Below are positions 20,965 through 30,829 of a DNA stretch of 64,000 nucleotides, piece after piece. The DNA lies in the NCBI GenBank assembly GCA_003546025.1, contig QPKB01000011.1, forward strand, positions 12,693,180 to 12,757,179, written 5' to 3'. This DNA is from Camphora micrantha. Lineage: Eukaryota; Streptophyta; Magnoliopsida; Laurales; Lauraceae. Numbering within the stretch: the stretch's first letter is position 1; each line of letters opens with the position of its first letter. Below the pieces are notes generated by a model. It was not told the DNA's origin. It ran no database searches and was given only the letters and a program-made list of their open reading frames with translations. A program made the translations under genes and the position numbers.

Positions 20965-23687
20965 CTCTCTTCTTCAGCCTCTTCTCATCCCATTTCCCTC
21001 CAAAAATCTCTGCAAGAGTTCCTAGATCTAGTGTTTCTATCATCAAAAGAGCGAGGATCTCTCCAAGCTTCAATCTTCTCTAAGCTAGAAGACCTCTCAT
21101 CGCTCCAAGATCTTCTTATCCTCTACAAAACAAGGTAACCTCCAATCCTTAGCTCAATTTCCTTATAGATCTTCTTCTTCCCTTAGAATTCCCTTCTCCT
21201 ATGTAGTTTCTCCTTAGGGTTTGAGTGTAGCAGTTGTGGATCTGAGTTTTGGCAACTATTGTGAGAATTAAAGATCTTAGAAGCTTGGAATTGAGAACAT
21301 GACCTTGGATCTTGAAGACCAAGCTAGGAGACTTTTAATGGAAACCAAAGGCAAGTGCAATATATCTGATAGCATAGAATGCATGTTCTTCCCTCTTGAA
21401 TTCTATCAATTTCTATTCTAATGATGTTTTGATATGTAGATCTACCCTTTTAAGCTCTTATTTATGGTTTGATGGCCATTGATGGAAGGGATCTCCCATT
21501 TGGAAGATCAATGGCCCATGGATATTGGATTTGTGGTGGATGATGGAGTTTGTATGATTAAAGTTGGTTTTGTGATGCTTGGAGTGGGATCAATGTGTTT
21601 TAAAAGAGGAAAAAGAAGCTGGAAATGGGAAACAGATTTTTGAACTTCCGTTCAAGCGAGCATCTTGTTGTTCAATCGGGGAAGTTCACTAGAAACCCAG
21701 GATTGGTTGTTTGCTTGAGCGAGCTTCAGTTCACTCAAGCAAACAAAATTTCTGGAACAATCGCAGGCTCCAGAGAGTGCAGCTGCTTAAGCGAGCAACA
21801 GTTTGCTCAAGTGAAGGGACTCTCTAGGACACCCACTCAAGCGAAGCTAGGCTCGCGCAAGCGAGCACACCTGCTGTATACCTATTTGATGTTTTATCCA
21901 CCTGAGTTCTCTATTAGCACAGTCTTCAAGAATTGGTTCGTCTTTGTACTTAGCTATTCCTAGGCTCATTGACCTTCCATGTGGACCCATATTCATGTGC
22001 CAAACATGAGTCAAGGGTCGAGCTTAACCTTGACCCATGTGGCCACTCAAATTTGGGTCTAAGGCTATGAAATGGAATCCGATTCGGTTCTTAAAAATAG
22101 TCTTAGATGTCCTGTAATTTCAGAGTACCAACTGCGCACTCTTAGCATCTGAGACTATCTTTGATGATGGAATTGGGTGAGGTGGGACCGTGGACCTAAA
22201 AGGGGGCATTGACCTAGGTTGGACTACTTAGTACTATTTTTCATTGATTGATTCTTGTTGTCACATGATTATACGCTCTTCTCTTTATTTCATGCTATTG
22301 TTATACCTTTGTTAAACATGTTTAATAAATAGAGATGGAAGGCCTTTTTACCTATGGTTGACCTAAAGGTGACCTTGGCTGTGAACGGAGAACACTTGAC
22401 CCATGTCTGTGGCCAAGCAAGCTATCATATGTCCTAAGGAAGGGGTTGATGTTATGACCACGGAGTATATGGATTGTATAAGCACATGATATGGATGTAT
22501 TTGTGATAATTGTATATGAGAATGAGTAAGGATGGGGATAGGGACATGGAGATGGATATAGATATTATAATGGACTGTATGGGAGATATGATGAGAACAT
22601 GGACTGGACTTTAATATAGGACCTTGTAGGGACATGTGAAACCTTGCTCACGCAAGGGTAGCCTAGTCAGACACTTGACCTGACTATGTGGTTCCCTAAA
22701 GTCAGCTTAAGCATCCACTTAGTTGATATGAGCTTAGCCTTGGCACCGGTCACCCTTGTAGGAGATTTTTTTTTTTTTGGGTGTGTGTAAGGCCATCATG
22801 ATGAGCTGGATAAGGTGGATGTATGCCTCTAGGGTATCACATGATACCATTATACGACCGACAGACTCCTGTAATACGATATGACTGGGCTATGATCCCA
22901 TGCATTTCCCCACTACAACTCGAAGGCTGTACAGGAGGACAGTGTCATAATATCCCGTGGTACTAGTTGGTGTAAATGTGCTATATTGATTAGATCAATG
23001 GTTTAGCTTATTCCTTTATATTGATCCATGTTGCTTATGATCTGCACGATTTGCCTAACTTTGTTATCTGGTTATTCTATTAATCTTATTTCTTCTTTAT
23101 TCCTTTTTTATGCATCCATACAAGTTATTAGTATACTGGGCTACCAGGTCCTTTTAGATCTCACCCATTATTTAGTGCTCAGGGATTAACACCAACCCCA
23201 TTACCCTCGAGGGTAAGTGATTCCTTGAGGCGCCATCAACTGATGAGTACGGGTGGTATCCAAGTGACCTTGTGGTAGTGCCTGATGATGGAGAGCCTAC
23301 AGAGGGTTGAGTACTACCAGATGATGGAGAGCCTACAGAGGGTTGAGTGACTCTTATTTTGTGTCTCGAGTGTGGTTTGCGTGACGATTAGCTAGGTTCT
23401 ATACCTTTGGATTGTATAAACTCACCTTATTTCGTACTTGGAGATTAGTTTGGACTATGCTCTGTTGTTATTTGACACATGGTTTATGGTAGAGATTTTA
23501 TTGTTTACTTCCGCTATTCTGAATTTGCTTCCACACTTAATTATTTTTGTTGATATTGACGAAAAAGTTTTAAATTGCACCTCACTGCGGACCTATGATC
23601 TTAGTAGTTCCCGATTAGTTCGTGAAATCGCGCGCCAAATCCAGAGACCTTGGCGGTAAACTTGGGATTCAAAATTGGGGTGTGACA
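20543..23687 (+). repeat. 3' LTR (Y) of Gypsy-1
   Basis: Starts TGTGAGGCCCCTCCCC after the purine tract AAGGGGGGATGAA and ends TTGGGGTGTGACA: 3145 bp, a usual size for Tekay/Del-type chromoviruses. It contains TATAAAAC near 20890, a (CT)n run (about 20919-20960) in the likely leader, a block of AAGCGAGC-type repeats (21650-21870), and a 36-bp tandem duplication at 23284-23355. It is unrelated in sequence to LTR X. Confidence 0.85.
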
Positions 23688-24504
23688 CCATGGAAGGAGA
23701 AGAAAAGAAAGAAGAGAAGAGAAGAGAAGAGAAGAGAAGTTCTCTTTGCTAGCTGGAACGATGCAATGAAGGAGAGTAAATGGGGTAGCTCATGGTAGGT
23801 GAGAGGTTTATTAAAGGGTTATGGTGTGAGTTTGTTACACTTTAGTAGAGTTTTTTACGCTAAATGAGTGTCGTCGGGACCCCGGTTGGATTCGGTCAAA
23901 CAATAACAATTGAAGGTGATGAGAAGAGTTTTCCAACAAACCTAAGACCAGAATTCTTGGAGGTTGCTAGCAGAAATTGTGATTTCCAAAAATGACTGGT
24001 AACACCTCGAAAAGAGTGCCAGGGATCAAATTGAGCTCTTGGGCCCTCAGATGAGTTTGGGCTAAACATGAAAGTTACGTATCAAGATCTAGTTTCTGGA
24101 ATCAAGATTAACTCATTTCGAGGCTCCGAGGACAAATTCAACTGTCAGGTCAAAGCTTCCAAATTTATTAATGAATTGTTCAATTGGACAGTTTCAGGGC
24201 CTTAAATTGATTAGAGCTGATTACAAAAGTTGTCCAAAATGATGATACCCATCAAAAGAGCTCAGAATAACAGATTTACAAAATTATGAATAACCGCTAG
24301 TCTTACTCAAAATTACAAACAGACTCCAAAAGTATCAAACTAGACTCTTAAGCTCTCAAAACTTCTCAAAGTTATTCAAAAACTATTCTAACACACAAAA
24401 CACTATTATTGGCCTCTAATCCCACTCAGTACCCTAATTATATAATTAATTAGTGCTAATCATAGGGGTTAAGGGTTGGGTTCTTACATTCTGCCCTACT
24501 TAAA
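23688..24504 (-). repeat. LTR X, reverse copy, with polypurine tract
   Basis: Read on the minus strand, TGTAAGAACCCAACCC starts at 24488 and is preceded by AAGTAGGGCAGAA (24489-24501), which itself follows AGAGGACCAAATG. This purine tract context is typical just upstream of a chromovirus 3' LTR. Only the first ~800 bp are present; it ends exactly at the outer edge of LTR Y. It is the inverted counterpart of 12993-13812. Confidence 0.8.
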
Positions 24505-25899
24505 AACATTTGGTCCTCTAAATGCAATTACGCATAATTAAAGCAAAAGGGAGAGGCAAGCAAAAAGGAGAGGTTCAACTCTAGCAAGCTGTTCGTAACT
24601 AACTTTGACTCGTAACTCTCAAGTCTCTCTCATGTTATACTTCCCAGGGCACGTTATCTCAAAACTGGAACTCTCGGTTTCTTTCACCAACTGTCGATAT
24701 ATGACCTTTTCCATCCTAAGAATCTTCAGTCCCCACTAGACCTGCTAAGTTGGTCTGTTGATACCAAAAATGTAACTTACCAAAAATGTCACTTATGCAT
24801 TTTCATTGTAAAACTTGGGATACTTGGGGACCTCTTGGAAGTGTGACACGTTGTTTTGGATAATTATTTTCTTGCAAAAGCCCAAATTTTTAAAGCTTGG
24901 ATTTAATTCTTGGAAACTTGGATGCAAGGATCTTGGACTTTTGAAATTTGAGTTGGAATTGAGTTGCTTGGTTGCCAAGATCTTCTAAACTTGAAATTCT
25001 TCATAGCTTGCAGCTTTCTTCACTTGGCCCCACTTGGAATTGAGAAAATTCTCAAATCTTAATTTCAATTTCGCTTCACATCTTTGGAGCACATGCGGGC
25101 CCCACATGGAATTAGGATTTCTTTCAAATTATAATGTTGTCCCACCTAAAATTTCAACAATCAACCTCTCGAGGTCATATCTCCCTTAATATAGCTCTGA
25201 TCGATGCAATCTTGGGCTCAACTCAGAAAGAGATTTCCAACAGTGGGTAGATTGCTTCGATCTGACACTTGGTTTGAAAGTTATGGACATTACAAGTTTG
25301 CTACCCTTTTGAAAGATGGGAATAAATTGTGCAAGAAGTTTCCTCCCTCCTTCCTTCTTTGGAATTATTTCTTCCTAAGTCTCTAGCTCTTCTTTCTTTT
25401 CATGGCTTCAATTTTGAGTTTGAATTTCAAAAATATTCTCAAACACCATAGGAAAGAAATATGAATTTGCAATATCAATGGGTCCCACATTGGTTGTACC
25501 CTACCTTGGAATTCACGCAGAATAAAACGATGATTGAGGGAGTTATCATTTCATGTTGGAAATGGACAGTGCAAGATGTGGGACCTAATTCACACTAAAT
25601 GGATGTATAATATGTCATCATTTTATCTATTTTTCTTTAGTTAAATCACTGGTAAAAAGAAAACTTGTAATTTCATGTGTAAATTAAAAGTTATGAGAGA
25701 TTTGTGACTTTTCATACTAAAGATAGAAAGTTTCATAATTTTATGTGAAAATCTGGTTTTTCAAAGGATTTTGACTTGAAAACACAAAGTCATGATTTTC
25801 CATTGAAATCAAGCATGATTTAATGATTAAGTCCTTCATTACTTAAAAACTAATGATGAGAAATGATCGTTTTTAAGGACTTATCAATTCCAAATCCTA
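24505..25899. other. No gene; probable retrotransposon-derived non-coding sequence
   Basis: It lies just upstream (minus strand) of reverse LTR X, where an element interior should be, but no pol motif is legible on either strand. Phrases such as TCATATCTCCCTTAATATAGCTC (25173-25195, split here by description only) resemble LTR text. Frames are short and unconvincing. Confidence 0.45.
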
Positions 25900-26720
25900 T
25901 CACTTATCCTAGAGGTAGGCCTCGTGTTCACAGTTTCAAAGAAGGTGGTCTCACTTTGTACTTTTTAAAGGTACGCCACATGGTAAGTAGGCCTACATTA
26001 TAAATCCTATAAAGGTGGGACCACATTGTAAACCCTATGAATGTGAGTCTCATGTTCTATTTTTTTTTTTTTTTTAAGTGGGCACCACATTGTAAATTCT
26101 AAAGGTGGGTCCCATGTCTACAAGCACAAAAAGGTGTCTCCACTTTATAATTACTAAAGGTTGGTCATATGGTCACAATCATTAAAGATGGACCCACGTT
26201 ATAAATGTTATGAATGTGGGCCTCATATTCTATTTTTTCACCTTATAAATGTTATGAATGTAGGCCTCATATTCTATTTTTTCTCAAAATGGGCACCATA
26301 TTGTAATTTCTAATGTTATGAATGCAGGCCTCATATTATAAAAGTAGGTCCTGTATTCACATTCACAAAGATTTAGTCTTACATTATAATTCTAATAAAG
26401 GTAGGCTCACATTAAAAATCCTATGAATGTGGGCCTTGTGTTCTAATTTTTAAAGGTGGGTACTACATTGTAGTTTCTAAAGCTGGATTATGTGTTCACA
26501 AAATACAAAAAAATATGGCCCCACTTTATAACTCTTATAAGTGGGTCACATGGTCACAATTGTACAAGGTCGGCCCACATTGTAAATCATATAAATGTAG
26601 GCCACATATTCTAATTTATAAATGTGGGCGCCACATTGTAATTTCTAAAGGTGAGTCCCATGTATGACAATAATAGAGTGCCGCAAACAATAAGATGTAG
26701 GTCCCACATTGTAAATCTTA
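25900..26720. repeat. Composite tandem array of GTGGGCC/CACATTGTAA units
   Basis: About 820 bp built from two alternating blocks: one like GTGGGCCTCATATTCTA, the other like GGGCACCACATTGTAATTTC, with AAAGGTGGGTCCCATG linkers. At least eight variants of each are seen. Unit order and length vary, and two short perfect reiterations lie near 26216-26275. No frame or TE end is associated. Confidence 0.8.
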
Positions 26721-26924
26721 TAATTATCTTGTTTTTGTTTCTTAAAATAAAGTTTTTATAATGTTTCCAAACAACTTCGGTGCAACATATTCTCACTAGA
26801 ATGCTTTAAGATGATGTTGTCAAACAAGTTTTACACAACATAACCTCGGCACATCCTAATGTCAACACAACTTGATCTGAGCAAAAACTTGGAAACAACA
26901 TCAGGACGATGCCAAACAAGCCCC

Positions 26925-28106
26925 TTAAAGAACTATTTCCGCATCAAATAGGCAAAAGGCTTTCTATGGACTTTTGCTTTTGTGGGAAAAGAATGATTGG
27001 TCGAGTTGTAGAAAACTGAATTCAATTTTGTGCCTTTTCAAATGGAAAAGTGGCCACCCAAATTATGAGAGATTTTCAATGTGGAAAAGCGTCCCACTTT
27101 TCGTAACCTTTTTCGTCGAAATGTGGCTATACAAACATGTCCTAAAATCCATAATTACATTCAAAGACAAAATGTATGGAATATAAGGTTATTGGATCCA
27201 AGAGTAAGGGAAATTAATAAATAAAATTTGATGAGATTTTAGTGCCATAATATGATAGATTTTGATATTTGGGAGCTAATGAACTCATTGAATGGAGTCC
27301 TTAGGTTTTATATGGCAAATATGAATGGTGTGCGGTGGCAAAATGGAGAGAAGCCACTAAGTTTTATGACTCAATCTAAAGCTAGTGTTACCAACATTGA
27401 GTTGGATTTGGGCTTCATTTTAGTTCTGCAAGCTAAAATTGAGGCCAGTTATATGGCTAGGTTGCTAAATTGGATAGGCCTAGCCCTTTTATTATATATT
27501 TAATACAAATAAGTGTATGTATTTTTTATATTGTATGGGCTTAAGTTTCAGGTCTATGAGTTAATTTTGACATAAATTTTAGGCCCGATAACTGAATGGC
27601 TTGGGATCAAGCAAGCTTCGGCTCAACTTGACGTGACCCATGAACTAAATATATACGCACGTGTATTTTGGAAATAAATGTGGTTATATATATATATATA
27701 AATAAGTTTTATTTTTTATTTTTTAAATTGGAAGGCAACACCTTTTTTGCATAGATTAGTAAATTGAATAAATTCCATATTTCCTTCTTGATATCTTTTT
27801 CTCTCATTTATGATCTCTCTTTCTTTTCCGTTGATAGATAATCATAGCATGTGCAAGTACGTATAGGCTTAAGAAATTCAGCCGTGCTACACAGCTCGGA
27901 TTTTAACCCGGGCTATGGGGGGAGCCGTTGGATCCCAAGCTCCCATGGGATCCAACGGCTCCCATGGGAGTCGTGCCACAGCCCGGGACAAAAATCCCGG
28001 GCTGTTTAGACTTTTTGTAAGAAATTCTCATGCATATAATTAAAAGATACGACTATACATCTATACTCTTATACTATTCTCAGCAAAATAAATGGTATAT
28101 GTTGGC
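26925..28106. repeat. Dispersed repeat R, copy B
   Basis: Collinear partner of 10141-12540. It begins at TTAAAGAACTATTT, right after a Tourist-like end on its left (CCAAACAAGCCCC), and runs to about 28106. It lacks the Mutator-like insertion of copy A but holds a small fold-back MITE (27880-28018) that copy A lacks. Confidence 0.8.
27880..28018. mobile_element. Fold-back MITE, Mutator-type TSD
   Basis: A 138-139-bp insertion in repeat copy B. It is flanked by AAGAAATTC (27871-27879 and 28019-28027), or 10 bp if the preceding T is counted. It is almost wholly self-complementary: ACAGCCCGGGATTTT-like arms, and a central CCATGGGATCCAACGGCTCC with its complement. Copy A has the empty site (near 11140). 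A 9-10-bp TSD points to Mutator. Confidence 0.85.
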
Positions 28107-28219
28107 TCATTTTTTACTTTTATATATGGGCCTAATTGAGAATGGATTTTTAATCATATTATTAACTTATCATATATAATGTTTAATCATCATTACTGTT
28201 ATGAGCTGCTAGAGTTTTA

Positions 28220-28557
28220 GGGTATATTTGGAAGTGTGGTGAAGTGAGCTGAGGTAAGGTGAAGTAAAGCCTCTATTATCCAGACAAAAAAAAAAAAAAA
28301 AAAACAATGGGTCATATCAAAAGTACACAATTTCAAAATTCTCTCCATCTTTTTCAAAAAAAGTAAAAAAAAAAAAAAAAATATTTTTCTCTACTAAAAG
28401 ACAAAATAACTTCTCTTTTTTATATAAAAAATTAAAAAGATTACGTATCAAACAACTAAAAAAAAAATACCCTCATAACACCTTATATTTTATTCTCTTT
28501 TAATTTAATATTTTACCTCATCATATTTTAATTTACCATACATCTAAACATGTCCAT
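28220..28557 (+). mobile_element. Tourist-like MITE, copy 2 (old)
   Basis: Shares with copy 1 AGTAAAGCCTCTATT, CCAGAC, CAAACAACTAAAAA and ATACCCTCATAAC in the same order. Ends are GGGTATATTTGGAAGTG and, inward from the right, GGACATGTTTAGATGTATGG; TTA occurs at both edges. Strongly diverged, with expanded A-runs. Confidence 0.65.
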
Positions 28558-29019
28558 TTAGAGATATATGTTTTCTTTTATCTTTTACTATGATCAGCCT
28601 ACTATAGGTAAGTTCCTTTCATTTTGTTACTATGAATAGCTTGTCAGATATATACTAGTGATATTTCTTTTTATTTGATTCTGATTGAACTAGTCCTGGA
28701 ACAGCTTTTGAAGGGCTTACCTCAGGTGAGCTCACGAGAGTACCCAATTATGGGCAGCAAGAACTGCTGAAATCATAACAAGAAGACAAAAGGTCATCTC
28801 AAGTCCTTTCAATTAAAACAAAGCCAATAAAAAAAGATATCGTGTTGCAAATTGATATAATTGATTTAAACATTGTCTCTTTCTTTTATAAAACTCTATT
28901 GTTTGCATATCTCAACCCTATACAAACATATACAAACAAACAGAAACACAGCTATTCCATCTACTTTTTGCGTCATCTTTTATTTGGCGTGCACCTTTAC
29001 AAGCAATAACTTCAAGATG
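28558..29019. other. No feature seen
   Basis: AT-rich spacer; no frame or repeat recognised. Confidence 0.5.
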
Positions 29020-29263
29020 TTAGCATTGTGGGATAGGCCACAAGCAGTAGTGGACATAGGAATTTTGTTTGGATGGGGTAAGACGGGGACGGATTTAGAG
29101 AGTTGTCCCCTCCTAATTTTATTTGAAATTCTCATATTAAGTTAGCATTGTGGGATGAGGCCACAAGCAGCAGCAGACATAGGAATTTTGTTTGGATGGG
29201 GTAGACGGGGACGGATTTAGACAGTTGTCCCCTCCCAATTTTATTTGAAATTCTCATATAAGG
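29020..29263. repeat. 122-bp tandem duplication
   Basis: TTAGCATTGTGGGAT starts at 29020 and again at 29142. The two units differ at a few positions (GGCCACAAGCAGTAG versus GGCCACAAGCAGCAG), so the duplication is recent. Confidence 0.9.
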
Positions 29264-29301
29264 ATAACGTATTTTAAGTTTTTCCGAGTAAAAGTCTAAA
29301 T

Positions 29302-29432
29302 GGACAGAATTTTTGGGACCGGTCTTTGGACCGATCCCAAAGTTCTCATCCAAACTGATCCCAAAGTTCTCATCCAATATTTGAATGAGAACTTTGGGAT
29401 CGGTCCAAAGACCGGTCCCAAAGTCTGTCCAT
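29302..29432. repeat. Fold-back element, ~50-bp arms
   Basis: Inverted arms both read ATGGACAGA, then GGGACCGGTCTTTGGACCGA and TCCCAAAGTTCTCAT inward, nearly identical. A ~24-bp internal direct repeat of the arm end lies between them. No clean target duplication was found. It could be a MITE or a hairpin-prone remnant. Confidence 0.75.
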
Positions 29433-29602
29433 GTAGCACAGCTCTTTTCCGATTGTCACTTTTATCATTTTACTGTTTTTGCCCCGCCCCACTTTTTGAT
29501 AGGACTATGCCCGTGTCTGGCATCATTATCCTTTGTCACTGTTCTTCAAAATTTTTAAAGAAGGTAGGCACTTTAAAAACAGAGGCGCTTGGCAGCATAT
29601 TT

Positions 29603-30506
29603 TGTTGGAAAATGGACTAGAAAATAACTATTTTTTATAAATTTTGAGTCAAAAATTAAGTGGGACTCACTTATCATTTTAGGTGGGAATATATGGGTAT
29701 GTAATCTACTCCATGAGTAGATTAGAGACATGTATTGGATTGCTCTGATCCATTAAGGAGTGAATGAGAAATTGCCTCATAAACACCACTACTTAAACAT
29801 GTTAAATATGGAAACAAAAGGAAGTGGTGAACTTGCTTCCCACATTACTTGGGAACAAAACATTCCTTGTGTATAAATATACTTAACTTGGTAGTATAAG
29901 ATGAGCCCCAAGGGAAATCCTACTTTTGTAGAGGAGGGAGGACCTAGACCAAAGTGGGGTCACCACCACACACGCGCGTGCTACCCCGCACCGAACCGGG
30001 CAGGGCTCCGGCCTGGGCTTGGGCTTCACGCGCGAGTTGGGCCTGACTCCGCCCACTACCCAAGAAAAGGTGCATCTGTTCATCTAAACAGATGCAATCC
30101 CCATGAAAGGACTTGATGCAAGCTATAAATATGCATCTTGTTCATCACTTTTGCTCATCCAATCCACTGCTGAGTTCTGTTGCACTGTTGGTTCGTTAGT
30201 CACACAGTTTGTAGTGCTGCAACTGTTGTGAGACCGATCATTGTATCCTGGGAGACAAACGTTGCTTAAGCTCGTTAGCACTATTGCGAGGGCGAAATTT
30301 GTTTTAAGGACATAGTGTTAAAACACTAGCCTTGATCAACATTCTTCTGTAATTTCCTGAGTGTTGTTTTTCTGCCTTCAAACAGTAACTGTATTTCAAT
30401 TTAGTTTTAGATTACTTTCTATAATTCTGTTTTATTGTTTTGCTTCACTGTTGTGAAGAACTGTTTCCAAATACTGAACTATTACTGTATGTACTCGGGA
30501 TTAACA
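29603..30506 (+). repeat. 5' LTR of Copia-2
   Basis: 904 bp. It lacks a ~110-bp segment present in the 3' LTR (around 35786-35905). It contains TATAAATA at 30124-30131 and a stem-like CATCTGTT...AACAGATG just upstream. The usual Met-tRNA primer site is not obvious after the LTR end. Confidence 0.9.
30124..30131 (+). promoter_or_regulatory. TATA box of Copia-2 LTR
   Basis: TATAAATA is conserved at the matching place of the 3' LTR (35980-35987) despite divergence elsewhere. It is about 380 bp before the LTR end. Confidence 0.65.
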
Positions 30507-30829
30507 ATCTTAAGACAAATTTTTCTTTTTCTCTGAGTACACTCTGTTATCAATTTTACTTCAGTATTTTCTGGTTTCAGTTTATGTCAGTTTCACTGCT
30601 GGTTTTTAGTTCTTCTAGTTCTGAAACTGGTATTGTGAAACTGAGTTTCCCTCTTTTCTATAAATAATTATAGAACTTCAGTGTGTTCTGTAAATTGCTA
30701 TCTGGTTGTCTCAGTATACAGTAGCCAATATCTGGTTACCATATAGTCTGAGTTTCTATTTACAGTACTGTTAGTTTATAAGTCTGCAGTATTCTCTGTG
30801 TTCATTTTATTTCTGTTCTGTTAACAATA
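30507..30829 (+). other. Copia-2 leader
   Basis: Non-coding T-rich sequence between the 5' LTR and the gag start; no primer-binding site could be matched with confidence. Confidence 0.6.

Larger units (their letters stand above)
14357..23687 (+). mobile_element. Ty3/gypsy chromovirus Gypsy-1, 5'-truncated
   Basis: Order is RT, RNase H, integrase, C-terminal chromodomain-like region, polypurine tract (20529-20542), 3' LTR. Gag, protease and a matching 5' LTR are absent; instead LTR X, a different LTR family, stands upstream. Two insertions interrupt it: a solo LTR (15508-18310) and a TRIM-like element (18776-19146). The bases just outside the 3' LTR are CCATG, but the left partner of the target duplication is gone. 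Confidence 0.88.

Noticed and set aside
12993..24488. LTR X inverted copies as terminal inverted repeats of one giant DNA transposon
   Set aside because: Both copies begin TGTAAGAA with an LTR-type start, one has a polypurine tract, and the enclosed genes are gypsy pol, so LTRs in opposite orientation explain them better.
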